Assembly: GCA_028285035.1 (NCBI GenBank)
Contig: JANQQF010000017.1
Coordinates: forward strand, 33,448-97,447
Direction of reading: 5' to 3'
From: Phycisphaerae bacterium
GTDB taxonomy: Bacteria > Chloroflexota > Anaerolineae > 4572-78 > J111
DNA: 64,000 nt
Positions 30,620 to 41,665 of the stretch are shown here, piece by piece (position 1 is the first letter of the stretch; each line of letters begins with the position of its first letter). Below the pieces are notes generated by a model. The model made no database searches. It saw only the letters and a program-made list of their open reading frames with translations, and was not told the origin of the DNA. A program made the position numbers and the translations under genes.

Positions 30620-30652
30620 GAAAGAACCTACGCTACGCCATCGCGTTCTTTC
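30620..30652. repeat. Hairpin repeat between lacI and the binding-protein gene
   Basis: Arms GAAAGAAC (30620-30627) and GTTCTTTC (30645-30652) pair perfectly around a core containing GCGTAGCGTAGG on the - strand. The core is like that of the repeat at 29056-29123, so both may belong to one dispersed family. Confidence 0.5.
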
Positions 30653-30724
30653 GCTTTTACCAATTGAAAAGTGTTTTTAACTTGTTCTGTTAATAACCAC
30701 CCCCTTTGCAAGGTTATATAAAAA

Positions 30725-31753
30725 TTAGGCTGATTGACGGATGATGAGTTCGGCAGGGAGTATCATCTCCCGTTGTGATAATGCTTCTCCTGCAATCAGC
30801 TTAAATAACATCTCAGTAGCCACCTGCCCCATTGTCTTACTCGGCTGTCTCACCGTTGTTAGGGCTGGGCTAAAATCTGCGGCAGCGGGAATATCATCAA
30901 AACCCACCACTGCGATATCGTCAGGCACTCGTAAGTTTGCTGCGTGTAGGGCCCGAATGGCCCCCATCGCCATCCGATCATTGAGTGCAAAGATAGCGGT
31001 TGGTGGCTGCGGTAAGGCTAGCAGCTTTTTAGTTGCGGCTTGTCCACTCGCTCTCGTGTAATCGCCATAAACCATCAAATTTGAGTCAAACGTGTACCCT
31101 GCTTCGGCCAATGCCTGTTGATGCCCCAACAATCGCTCCTGCATTGTCACGATAGCGCCAACCGAGGGACCATTGATGACTCCAATGCGATGGTGCCCTT
31201 TTTCTAATAAATGATGGGTCGCAGCACGAGCCCCACCGCGATCATCACAATGGACAAAGCAGGTGTTGTTGTTGTGAATTACATAACCTAGATTGACATG
31301 GGGATAGTTGTGGGTTCGTAGTAAATCGCCACCCGCTTCATTACTGGCTGTCTCGACAACCAAAGCCCCATCCGCGACCTGATTGCGGATAAAACGTTGA
31401 TATGCTTCAACACCTGATGTCGAGTGACCGGCTGTGGATAGAAGAACGTTGTAATCGTGGGCGTTGGCAATCGTATCGATGCCACTAATTTGAGCGAGAA
31501 GATGGGGGTCTCTAAAAAGATAATCGGCCTCATAGGGGATAATTAGGCCGATAACAAAGGAGCGTTTGCTGGGCAGACTACGCGCCGCTAAATTCGGTCT
31601 GAAGTTCAGATCTTCGATAGCATTTTGCACGCGTTGACGCGTTTCATCTGTAACATCTGGTTTGTTGTTTATTACACGCGAAACCGTTTGATACGAAACA
31701 CCTGCTCGAGCTGCAACATCTTTGATTGTGGCACGCTTCTTTGCTATTGCCAT
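30725..31753 (-). CDS. LacI family transcriptional regulator
   Basis: A 342-residue LacI-type repressor. The N-terminal helix-turn-helix is ATIKDVAARAGVSYQTVSRV, followed by the hinge region and a periplasmic-binding-like sensor domain (GLIIPYEADYLFRDPHL, HHRIGVINGP, IAVVGFDDIPAAA). A double GTGAACGTTCAC operator lies 33-66 bases upstream of its start, so it very likely represses itself. It probably also controls the adjoining sugar transporter and lacZ operons, but I found no exact copy of the operator in front of those genes. Confidence 0.93.
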   Translation of the reverse strand: MAIAKKRATIKDVAARAGVSYQTVSRVINNKPDVTDETRQRVQNAIEDLNFRPNLAARSLPSKRSFVIGLIIPYEADYLFRDPHLLAQISGIDTIANAHDYNVLLSTAGHSTSGVEAYQRFIRNQVADGALVVETASNEAGGDLLRTHNYPHVNLGYVIHNNNTCFVHCDDRGGARAATHHLLEKGHHRIGVINGPSVGAIVTMQERLLGHQQALAEAGYTFDSNLMVYGDYTRASGQAATKKLLALPQPPTAIFALNDRMAMGAIRALHAANLRVPDDIAVVGFDDIPAAADFSPALTTVRQPSKTMGQVATEMLFKLIAGEALSQREMILPAELIIRQSA

Positions 31754-31785
31754 TTGTTATAACTTACAGTGTTAGTAGTTTTTAC

Positions 31786-31819
31786 TTCTTGTGAACGTTC
31801 ACGTGAACGTTCACAAGAA
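31786..31819. promoter_or_regulatory. 34-base perfect palindrome with two LacI-type operators
   Basis: Positions 31786-31819 form a perfect palindrome made of two abutting copies of the 12-base palindrome GTGAACGTTCAC (31791-31802 and 31803-31814), flanked by TTCTT and AAGAA. The 12-mer has the central CG and symmetric arms typical of LacI-family operators. It lies upstream of the lacI gene and about 210 bases before gdhA on the other side. Confidence 0.9.
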
Positions 31820-32031
31820 TTTAACATGGAGTAATTTAATTGTCAAATTCAGAAATTTATTCTTGATACAGGACTATTATAACCTTGAACACGCATCCGA
31901 AAAATTGTTCAAAGTTAAATGTACTCACTGCTGTTGAATACTTAGGAAAAGTATTTACCTCGTGGTATACTGAAGCTATCTTCAATGATGAAGGTCAATA
32001 ACCAAGAATGTTATAGAAAGGGTTTTACCCA

Positions 32032-33330
32032 ATGTCAACACAATTATCCTTAAATTCTGAAGTAGGCAATACCCCAGGGCTACGGATGTTGCGGACAGCC
32101 CAGAGTCACCTCGATGATGCGGCGGCTCGGTTACAATTGAACCCAAGTTATCATCGCATATTGCGGAGTTGTGAACGCTCCTTGATTGTCTCCCTACCCA
32201 TTGAGACAGATGATGGCGAGATTGAAGTCTACACTGGTTATCGTGTCCAGCATACGAGTGTACGCGGTCCGGGCAAGGGGGGCGTACGTTATCACGCTGA
32301 TGTGTCTTTAGAAGAAGTGACCGCTCTAGCCCAATTGATGACCTGGAAATGTGCCGTGTTAGATTTACCATATGGTGGCGCAAAAGGGGGAATATGTGTT
32401 AGCCCAAATACCCTGTCTGAAAATGAACTGCGGCGTTTGACACGGCGCTATACCTATTCAATTTTGCCAATCATCGGCCCCAAGAAAGATATTCCAGCCC
32501 CGGATATGAATACGGACGAGCGAACAATGGCCTGGATGAGTGACACCTACAGTATGCTGAAAGGTGAAGCGAGTCAGGAAATTGTGACGGGGAAACCGAT
32601 TATGCTTGGCGGGAGTCTTGGGCGGAGTGATGCCACAGGGTTGGGGGTAGCGATCATCGCGGAAAGTACAATGAAACGATATGGCACGCCAATCGAGGGG
32701 GCAACTGTTGTGGTACAGGGCTTTGGCAAGGTGGGCTACTGGGCCGCTTATCATTTAGCCAAGGATGGTTGCAAGGTGATTGCGGTTAGTGATATTTCGG
32801 GCGGTTACCATAACCCCGATGGTCTTGATATCGCTGCAATGTTCCAATACACCCGTACCTCACCGACCCGTACCCTCGAAGGGTATGAGGCCGAGGGTGT
32901 TGAAAAAATTTCCAATGAAACTTTGCTTACCTTGAAGTGCGATGTTCTGATTCCTGCCGCAATGGAAGGGCAAATTACCACCCGTAATGCCAATGAAATT
33001 CAGGCCAAATATATTGTTGAGGGTGCGAATGGCCCCACAGATGCTGAGGCCGATCCTATTCTCTTTGAACGTGGCATCATTGTTGCCCCTGACATTTTAG
33101 CCAATGGCGGTGGGGTGACCGTGAGCTATTTTGAGTGGGTGCAGGGCTTACAGGCTTTCCCTTGGAGTATTGAGGAAGTACAAATCAATCTGCGGCGATT
33201 TTTGGCCACAGCGTTTCATCAAGTCTGTGATTTTAGCGAGAACCATAATGTTTCCTTGCGTCAGGGAGCCTTTATGCTCGCTGTTTCGCGGGTCGCTGAA
33301 GCCATTGAGCAACGCGGGGTCTTCCCATAA
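32032..33330 (+). CDS. gdhA: Glutamate dehydrogenase (Glu/Leu/Phe/Val dehydrogenase family)
   Basis: A 432-residue enzyme. The substrate-binding and catalytic Lys are in KGGVRYHADVS and LPYGGAKGGI, with the catalytic Asp in PAPDMNTDERTMAW. The NAD(P)-binding core is VVVQGFGKVGYWAA near residue 225, and ANGGGVTVSYFEWVQ is a late family motif. It interconverts glutamate and 2-oxoglutarate plus ammonia. The length of about 430 matches hexameric catabolic/archaeal-type GDH. A TATACT box lies upstream near 31970. It stands alone, divergent from lacI. Confidence 0.95.
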   Translation: MSTQLSLNSEVGNTPGLRMLRTAQSHLDDAAARLQLNPSYHRILRSCERSLIVSLPIETDDGEIEVYTGYRVQHTSVRGPGKGGVRYHADVSLEEVTALAQLMTWKCAVLDLPYGGAKGGICVSPNTLSENELRRLTRRYTYSILPIIGPKKDIPAPDMNTDERTMAWMSDTYSMLKGEASQEIVTGKPIMLGGSLGRSDATGLGVAIIAESTMKRYGTPIEGATVVVQGFGKVGYWAAYHLAKDGCKVIAVSDISGGYHNPDGLDIAAMFQYTRTSPTRTLEGYEAEGVEKISNETLLTLKCDVLIPAAMEGQITTRNANEIQAKYIVEGANGPTDAEADPILFERGIIVAPDILANGGGVTVSYFEWVQGLQAFPWSIEEVQINLRRFLATAFHQVCDFSENHNVSLRQGAFMLAVSRVAEAIEQRGVFP

Positions 33331-33481
33331 GAACCTGAACTTGACATAAGTTGCATTTTCTATGAATTTACAGCATAATAAGAGAGGTTTACGATTGCTG
33401 ACCCAGATATAGAAAAGTAAACCAATTTTCTTGTTCTATAGATCATCGTCAAACTTTAGTAAATTATAACTGGGTCAGTAA

Positions 33482-35258
<1,777 letters not shown>

Positions 35259-35268
35259 TGTAAATTAT

Positions 35269-37374
35269 TTACTCCAAACAAGCTTGAGAATCAACCGTAA
35301 TTGGCAGTGTGACTTGCCCAAATGTTGGGAATTCGTTGCCTTGAACCTGATACAGATTAACAACGAGTTGGATGCTGGGTAACGCTGCTGGCTCTCTTAC
35401 GATAAGGTCAAACTCGTCACGAATAATTTCATTGGGTCTTAAATCCGAGGTGGCGAGATATCCACGCATCAAAGCGAGATGATCTTTTTTATCCAAAACG
35501 GTTTCTCCACCCAATGGTTGAACGGCAATGTAGTAGTCATCAGCCAACTCATTTTTAGCCTGCCAAAATAACGTTAACCTTAGAAAGCATCCTGTCCGTT
35601 TTTGAATGATTTGCTGATGATGGGCCACCACCGATACTTGTCCGTCCAAGAATTGACCTGGCCCAAGAACATGTACAAACTCCTGTTGAGGGAGTATTGC
35701 TGGTTGTGGACGTGGGAGGATTTCCCAAAGATATGGGTGTCCCGTTGGTGCCAGAAAAACATTTTCGGTCTCAATGGCCTCAGATAACCACGGAATAAAG
35801 TTGAGGTCGATGGTTTCAATATCCACCATAACCCGATGCCCCTTGGTAAATTCGGCCTCAATTAAGGCTTGACTTTCCGCTTCTGGCATCCGGGCCAGGG
35901 TTGTGGTTGAACGCGGCGTAATGGTGTCACCAACCAAGGTCTTAGCGTAGATAAAATCGGGTAACACACTGTTATCCTGCCCAATAATCGTCAACGGCGT
36001 CCCGTTACTGCCGATGGTTACCACCTCTTCAACTAGATCAAAGGCTTGCCAGTCCCCGCTGAGATTGACATCGGTGAAATTCGCTTTGGCCAGGGGCTGG
36101 AAAAAGAAGTAGGCACCAATGCCGAGAGCGAGGGCAATAACGGTTTGTAGGACTGGGCTGAGCCAAGTTCCACGAAAAACTTCATCCTTGACTCGAATAT
36201 TTCGGATGATTAAGGTGACAATGGTTCGTAACACTAAGCCGATGATATAACCTAAACCAACACAAAGTGTGAGGGTTAAGGGGATAAGCATACTGTCCAA
36301 GTCGGTCACTTTATAGCTTACCCCGAAGTATATCAGCCCGAGTAGTGGCGGCCCGAATAGTGCCAAATAACGGCGAGAGAGAAGCAGTCCAATCAGCCCA
36401 AGTAGAACACTTAGTATTGTGATTTGATCTGCTTGTTGGTTGAATAGAACAGTGAGCGCAGTTCCCCACTCGGCCAAATTTTGGGGAGATTGGACGAGAC
36501 CCCACCATTCACGTGAAACGACGATGAACCAAAAGGTGTTCCAGTCAGAGGCATCCGCATAAATCCAGGTTTGGCCTTGCCGCTGAGAGGCGAGGGGTAA
36601 ATAAAGATAGGATAATAATGGAATGAGAGCTGTGCTACCCAAGATGAGCCAACGCTGTAAGACCAATTTCCAGCGCTTCCCCGGCCTGTAGGGGAGTTGC
36701 GTCCGCTCCAAACTTTTTGGGCGTTTGATGAGCACCCACAGAGCTATCGTTGGGGGTAAAATGAAGGCGGTTCGATGGTGGGCCAAACCCGCCCCCAAAA
36801 CTAGACCAAGTATCACAAGCCATCGATTGCGAGGATCGGTGTCCCACTTTAAGGCCAACCAGTAGGTGAGTACAAAAATTAGGGCATTCAAGCTGTATAC
36901 TTCAGCCATGATTGCACCGCGCCAAAAGATGAAGCTTAAGGCAAGAATGCTGGTCGCTAAAAGGGCCGCAGTTCGGCTACGGGAAAGCTTGCGGACCGTG
37001 GCATACAAGAAAACCAGCGTTAACAGGCTCGTTGCAGTAGACCAAGCGGTCACGCGCCAAACAATAGGGGTATCTGAGAAGCCAGGAATAATGCCCAAGA
37101 TACGGACATACAAATTCGAAATGATCGTGTATAGCGGATAGCCCGGTGAGTGGGGGATTCCCCACGTGCTACCAGTGATCTGGAACATTGCTGAGTCCCA
37201 GCCCTCGATAATCCAGGAACTCATTCCCGGCGGCATCGTTTGACGATAGAGCCAGCCAAATCCAATTAATAGGACTAAAAGCTCCCAAGGCCACGTCTTT
37301 AATTGGTTAAGGTAGTAACCCCAATTTAGACCGATTTTTTGTTTTTGAGTATTGCGTTGAGCAATTGTTGCCAT
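35269..37374 (-). CDS. DUF2723-type membrane glycosyltransferase (PMT-like)
   Basis: A 701-residue membrane protein with about ten hydrophobic segments in the first 470 residues and a soluble C-terminal domain of about 230. The N-terminal part has the DUF2723 look: GWDSAMFQITGSTWGIPHSPG, YPLYTIISNLYVR, and RGAIMAEVYSLNALIF. The family is related to protein O-mannosyltransferases that use lipid-linked sugars. It is probably involved in glycosylating surface proteins or envelope lipids. It is divergent from asnS with a 259-base shared upstream region. Confidence 0.82.
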   Translation of the reverse strand: MATIAQRNTQKQKIGLNWGYYLNQLKTWPWELLVLLIGFGWLYRQTMPPGMSSWIIEGWDSAMFQITGSTWGIPHSPGYPLYTIISNLYVRILGIIPGFSDTPIVWRVTAWSTATSLLTLVFLYATVRKLSRSRTAALLATSILALSFIFWRGAIMAEVYSLNALIFVLTYWLALKWDTDPRNRWLVILGLVLGAGLAHHRTAFILPPTIALWVLIKRPKSLERTQLPYRPGKRWKLVLQRWLILGSTALIPLLSYLYLPLASQRQGQTWIYADASDWNTFWFIVVSREWWGLVQSPQNLAEWGTALTVLFNQQADQITILSVLLGLIGLLLSRRYLALFGPPLLGLIYFGVSYKVTDLDSMLIPLTLTLCVGLGYIIGLVLRTIVTLIIRNIRVKDEVFRGTWLSPVLQTVIALALGIGAYFFFQPLAKANFTDVNLSGDWQAFDLVEEVVTIGSNGTPLTIIGQDNSVLPDFIYAKTLVGDTITPRSTTTLARMPEAESQALIEAEFTKGHRVMVDIETIDLNFIPWLSEAIETENVFLAPTGHPYLWEILPRPQPAILPQQEFVHVLGPGQFLDGQVSVVAHHQQIIQKRTGCFLRLTLFWQAKNELADDYYIAVQPLGGETVLDKKDHLALMRGYLATSDLRPNEIIRDEFDLIVREPAALPSIQLVVNLYQVQGNEFPTFGQVTLPITVDSQACLE

Positions 37375-37633
37375 AGGGCCTAGCTAATCATTTTCTTGCA
37401 TAACAAACAAGAGGTTTGAAAAAATAGAATTTCCTGCTTTGTTCTGTCTCATCCAGGTTAGGAGAATGATAATAAAGCAGAGTGAGGCCTTTGGCAAAGT
37501 TATGACGACTTGTTGTCCATAGATTTGCCAATGTTTCGTACTATTTTTGTGCAAAATTGCTCGGGTCAAAAGTTTTGATTATAGTTACACAAATATTATG
37601 TACTTGATAAATCTGGTGCAAGGAGTAACTAAC

Positions 37634-38971
37634 GTGAGTATAGTAGTAGCGATTGAGAATATTGCAGAGCACATCGGACAAGAGGTGACGATAAAAGGCT
37701 GGTTGTATCACAAAACGGGCAAAGGGAAATTACAATTTTTGCAAGTGCGAGATGGGACAGGTACGATGCAAGCGGTCTTATTTAAGCCTAATTTGGATAT
37801 AGAGATTTTTGAGGCAGGCAAGCGATTGACTCAGGAGTCAGCCTTGATTGTGACAGGGATGGCCAAAGAGAATGAGCGGGCTCCTGGGGTGCCGGGGGGC
37901 TATGAAATCGAAGTTTCGAATTTGGAGGTTGTTCAGGTTGCTGAAGATTATCCGATTAGTCCAAAAGATCATGGCGTTGAATTTTTGCTGGAAAATCGCC
38001 ATCTTTGGATCCGTAGCCGAAAGCAATGGGCTTTATTGCGCCTGCGAAGTACAATCATGAAAGCCTGTCGGGACTGGCTTGATAGCAATGGTTATATTGA
38101 AATGTCAACACCTATTTTGACGCCAACGGCGGGTGAAGGGACAAGTACTCTGTTTGAAGTTGACTATTTTGGTGACCCTGTCTACCTGGCCCAGACCGGT
38201 CAGCTATATAATGAAGCGAACATTTACTCCTTTGGCAAGGTGTATTGTTTTGGCCCTACCTTCCGGGCCGAAAAAAGTAAAACGCGGCGACACCTGACCG
38301 AGTTTTGGATGCTAGAGCCGGAGATTGCCTTCTGTGATCTGGATGAATTGATGAATATTGAAGAGCAACTCATTAGTTATATTGTCCAGCGTTGTCTTGA
38401 AGAACGAGCCAATGAATTGGCTGTGTTGGAGCGTGATACAACGGTCTTAGAGAACTTTATACCCCCGTTCCCTCGTATTTCATACGACGATGCAATTGCA
38501 CGGGTGCAAAAAATTCAGGCGGAAACCGAAGATCCTGAACTGAAAGAGCTTTTGAAAATTGAGTGGGGGCAAGATTTTGGTAGCCCACACGAAACTGAAC
38601 TGACCAAGGAATTTAATAAGCCTATTTTTGTCTACGGCTATCCCAGTGCGGTCAAGGCATTTTATATGGAACCGTGGCCAGGACGCCCCGAAGTGTGCAA
38701 GAGTGTGGATATGCTCGCCCCTGAAGGGTATGGTGAGATTACTGGGGGAAGCGAACGTATCAGTGATCCTGAATTGTTGCTTAAACGTATTCGCGAAGAT
38801 AGTTTGCCAGAAGAAGCCTTCACCTGGTATCTTGATTTACGCCGCTACGGTAGCGTACCTCATAGTGGCTTTGGTCTCGGCATCGAGCGAACCGTGACGT
38901 GGATTGCGGGGATACATCACGCCCGCGAAACCAACCCCTTCCCACGCACACTAGGGCGTGTTTATCCCTAA
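37634..38971 (+). CDS. asnS: Asparaginyl-tRNA synthetase
   Basis: A 445-residue class IIb synthetase. The N-terminal OB-fold anticodon domain shows VTIKGWLYHKTGKGKLQFLQ and VRDGTGTMQAVLF. Class II motif 2 is FRAEKSKTRRHLTEFWMLEPE (key part FRAEKSKTRRHLTEFWML), and motif 3 is HSGFGLGIERTVTWIAG. The GTG at 37634 is preferred because AGGAGT lies 8 bases before it and the OB fold starts right after. An upstream ATG (37547) would add an unrelated leader. Asp-specific features differ in the LTEFWMLEPE region, supporting Asn. Confidence 0.94.
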   Translation: MSIVVAIENIAEHIGQEVTIKGWLYHKTGKGKLQFLQVRDGTGTMQAVLFKPNLDIEIFEAGKRLTQESALIVTGMAKENERAPGVPGGYEIEVSNLEVVQVAEDYPISPKDHGVEFLLENRHLWIRSRKQWALLRLRSTIMKACRDWLDSNGYIEMSTPILTPTAGEGTSTLFEVDYFGDPVYLAQTGQLYNEANIYSFGKVYCFGPTFRAEKSKTRRHLTEFWMLEPEIAFCDLDELMNIEEQLISYIVQRCLEERANELAVLERDTTVLENFIPPFPRISYDDAIARVQKIQAETEDPELKELLKIEWGQDFGSPHETELTKEFNKPIFVYGYPSAVKAFYMEPWPGRPEVCKSVDMLAPEGYGEITGGSERISDPELLLKRIREDSLPEEAFTWYLDLRRYGSVPHSGFGLGIERTVTWIAGIHHARETNPFPRTLGRVYP

Positions 38972-39006
38972 GCCCTCTCTCTTTGAAACAAAATAGTAGC
39001 AAAGTA

Positions 39007-39032
39007 AGCCCTGACTTGGTTGGGGCTTTTTT
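39007..39032 (+). terminator. Terminator of asnS
   Basis: Stem AGCCC (39007-39011) and GGGCT (39023-39027) followed by six T. It lies 35 bases after the asnS stop and just before the shared regulatory element of the next gene. Confidence 0.75.
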
Positions 39033-39044
39033 GTTCTGATATTG

Positions 39045-39157
39045 TTCCGTAGTAACTACGGAAACTATCTTCACTTTGTCCGTTATCCGCCACATAACCC
39101 TGACGATAAAAATCCGCACATTTCACGCTTCATTTCGCAAGGCTTTCTCTCTATACT
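39045..39157 (+). promoter_or_regulatory. Shared regulatory element/promoter, copy A (before the beta-helix gene)
   Basis: A 19-base perfect palindrome, TTCCGTAGTAACTACGGAA (39045-39063), then TCCGTTATCC (39079), CACGCT (39124-39129), exactly 22 bases, and TATACT (39152-39157) as a probable -10 box. The same parts in the same order and spacing occur before the two other cohesin/dockerin genes. Confidence 0.82.
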
Positions 39158-39230
39158 GTATCACGTATTAGCATTTCTAAACTTAGGAGAGATAGCGTTT
39201 AGCTGTATAGACTAAAGAGAGGACAGGAAT

Positions 39231-41570
39231 ATGTATCAGAAAACCAAATTCCCAAAAACTACACTTTTGCTATTGATGCTCTCATTACTATGGTTACTCC
39301 CTACACCAACGATGGTGGAGGCGCAATCGAGTGCAAGTTGTGATTATTTTATTGGTCGTGATGTTGCTCAGGCGGATGGACGCAGTAATTACAGTGATGT
39401 CAAGCCTGGTGATGTCGTTTGTATTGAAGCAGGGACGCGTGGTGGTTTGACGCTGAAAAACTTTAAGGGCACCGAAACTAATCCGATTATCTTCAAGAAC
39501 AACGGCGGTCAGGTTGTGATCAACTCGACTAGCTACTATGGTATTCGGATTATGAATAATCAACATTTCCAAGTTACTGGAACGGGCAGTGATACCAAAT
39601 ATGGGATTAAGATTATTGACTCGCAAAACCAAGGCGTTCGGATTGGTTGGCGCAGTGAATATATGACCATCGATCATATTGAAATTGCAGGTGTTCCAAA
39701 AATTGGGATTCAAATTCAAACAAAAGCGACTTGTTCTGATGGTTCAAGTAATGAGTTTGATTATGACAATGATGGTCAAATCCTATTTGATCTCGATGAT
39801 GTTGATAATCGAGATAGGTTTGTTCAACGCGATACGATTTTACGAGATTTATACATTCACAATGTTGGAACTGAAGGCTTTTATATTGGTAGCACATACT
39901 ACACATATGGTTTAACAGAAATTTGTGCGACTGGAACTGAAGTCATTTACGCCCCTGCGCTGAATAATATCCAGATCTTTGACAATCTTGTAGAGGATAC
40001 AGGCTGGGACGGTATTCAGGTTGGCTCTGCCGATAATGGTTGTGCAATTTATGGTAATGAAATTTATCGCGACAGTCGTTCACAAGTTGATGGTCAACAA
40101 AGCGCGATTATGAATAACCCTGGCAGTGTTTGTGACATCTACAACAATCTGATTAAAGATAGTGATGAACGTGGGATTATCGTTCAGGGTAATGGCGGGA
40201 ATAAAGTTTATAACAACATTATTGTTGACGCAGGTCAAGGACGTTCTGATCAAGGGTCAGGAATTTACATTGGCAAGAGTAACGGATCAGGTAATGTTAC
40301 TGTTTTTAATAACACCATTATTGATCCGTATGTGTACGGTATCGCTTATGGTAACGCCGCTGGTAATAACAACGCCATTGAAAATAATATTATTGTCAAC
40401 CCAGGTAAGAATGAAGGTATCAATATCTTTGGTGACAGTAAAGTTGCCCCCGAAAATAACTTTGTGGCCCAAGATTTAGCAGAGGTTAAATTTGTTAATC
40501 CAGCACAAAGTAACTTTGAGCTTGCTGCAGACTCCCCAATGGTTGACCAAGGTCTTGAGCAACCAATTACAACTGATTTCGAAGGGGCCCCTCGCCCTCA
40601 AGGAGCTGGTTTTGATCTTGGCGCGGTAGAAGCAGGCGACATTGAAGCTCCAGTTGCCGAAGAGCCAACAATAACGACGATTGCTGATTTTGCTTTACAA
40701 ACTGATGTCTTCCAGGTTGAAGCTTACCCAGAAGATGAGGTTATTGTAGCGTTGAAAATCAAAAATGCTGACAATATGTATGGTGCACAGGTGACCTGTG
40801 AGTATGATCCTGAGGTAGTTACACTAGCAGATGTATTCTTTGGTGGATTTTTCGCAGACCCATTGATTGGGGCAAATATAAACAATACGGACAGCGGTGT
40901 TTGGACTGGAGCCTTAAGCCAGAAAAACCCAGCCCCAGCCTTATATGGTGATGGCCGTTTTGCTACCCTGCACTTTGACGCAGTTGCGGCTGGGTCTACA
41001 AATATCGTCTGCCAGCCATTGGCCTCAGATCGTGATGGATTGCCTCAGACGGTGCGACCCATCGATGGTACGGTTACTGTCTTGGATATGTCTGGGTTGT
41101 CAGGGGCAATTCAAGGTGTCTTAGCCTATCAAGGACGTTTTGAGAATGATGGTATTGAGCTCTCACTCTCCGGTCCAGTTGAAACTACCGCTCAAACAGA
41201 TGAGGTTGGTCAGTTTGGAATTACCGAACTGCCAAACGGAGATTATACAATTCGGGCTGATGCTGACCTTTATCTCCCAATGTGTACCTCGGCTATTGCT
41301 CACGACTCGCAGGTTACTGAACTGATGCGTACCTACTTGTTGGGCGGGGATACAGATGATGATGACGCGATTAAAATCAATGACGTGACTTTGGTTGGTA
41401 GCAATTTGGGCTTGAGCGCAACTTCAACGCCAGCAATGGACCCCCGAGCAGATCTCAACAGGGATGGCGAAGTTAATGTACAAGATCTATCTATGGTCGG
41501 TGGTAATTATGGGCTGATCGGTTGTCAAGACTGGGAAACAGACATCGGTGAGGCTGCGACAGCGAGCTAA
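39231..41570 (+). CDS. Secreted beta-helix protein with cohesin-like and dockerin-like modules
   Basis: A 779-residue secreted protein. A signal peptide (LLLLMLSLLWLLP) ends near residue 32. Residues about 35-450 carry right-handed beta-helix repeats rich in NNI/NNT turns, as in pectate lyase-like and polysaccharide-binding folds. A cohesin-like module spans about 485-620 (MYGAQVTCEYDPEV, LSQKNPAPALYGDG). A small carboxypeptidase-regulatory-like beta domain follows (623-703). A dockerin at 704-766 has two calcium loops, DTDDDDAIKIND and DLNRDGEVNVQD. Catalytic residues of a specific lyase family are not evident. Having both cohesin and dockerin on one chain is unusual. Shared upstream element copy A precedes it. 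Confidence 0.85.
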   Translation: MYQKTKFPKTTLLLLMLSLLWLLPTPTMVEAQSSASCDYFIGRDVAQADGRSNYSDVKPGDVVCIEAGTRGGLTLKNFKGTETNPIIFKNNGGQVVINSTSYYGIRIMNNQHFQVTGTGSDTKYGIKIIDSQNQGVRIGWRSEYMTIDHIEIAGVPKIGIQIQTKATCSDGSSNEFDYDNDGQILFDLDDVDNRDRFVQRDTILRDLYIHNVGTEGFYIGSTYYTYGLTEICATGTEVIYAPALNNIQIFDNLVEDTGWDGIQVGSADNGCAIYGNEIYRDSRSQVDGQQSAIMNNPGSVCDIYNNLIKDSDERGIIVQGNGGNKVYNNIIVDAGQGRSDQGSGIYIGKSNGSGNVTVFNNTIIDPYVYGIAYGNAAGNNNAIENNIIVNPGKNEGINIFGDSKVAPENNFVAQDLAEVKFVNPAQSNFELAADSPMVDQGLEQPITTDFEGAPRPQGAGFDLGAVEAGDIEAPVAEEPTITTIADFALQTDVFQVEAYPEDEVIVALKIKNADNMYGAQVTCEYDPEVVTLADVFFGGFFADPLIGANINNTDSGVWTGALSQKNPAPALYGDGRFATLHFDAVAAGSTNIVCQPLASDRDGLPQTVRPIDGTVTVLDMSGLSGAIQGVLAYQGRFENDGIELSLSGPVETTAQTDEVGQFGITELPNGDYTIRADADLYLPMCTSAIAHDSQVTELMRTYLLGGDTDDDDAIKINDVTLVGSNLGLSATSTPAMDPRADLNRDGEVNVQDLSMVGGNYGLIGCQDWETDIGEAATAS

Positions 41571-41592
41571 CTCGTATTTGGACTAAGTTAAG

Positions 41593-41624
41593 AGGTTGGA
41601 GTGAGTACACTATCACCCCAACCT
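41593..41624 (+). terminator. Hairpin between the beta-helix gene and the anchored cohesin gene
   Basis: Arms AGGTTGGAGTGA (41593-41604) and TCACCCCAACCT (41613-41624) pair with one mismatch. No good T tract follows, so read-through into the next gene is expected. It may set the ratio of the two products. Confidence 0.5.
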
Positions 41625-41665
41625 TTAGTAAACAAACACAATCATTTAATACAAGGATGAAACTC

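Noticed and set aside
41593..41624. Complete terminator separating the beta-helix gene from the anchored cohesin gene
   Set aside because: There is no T tract and no promoter in the remaining 40 bases, so co-transcription is likelier.
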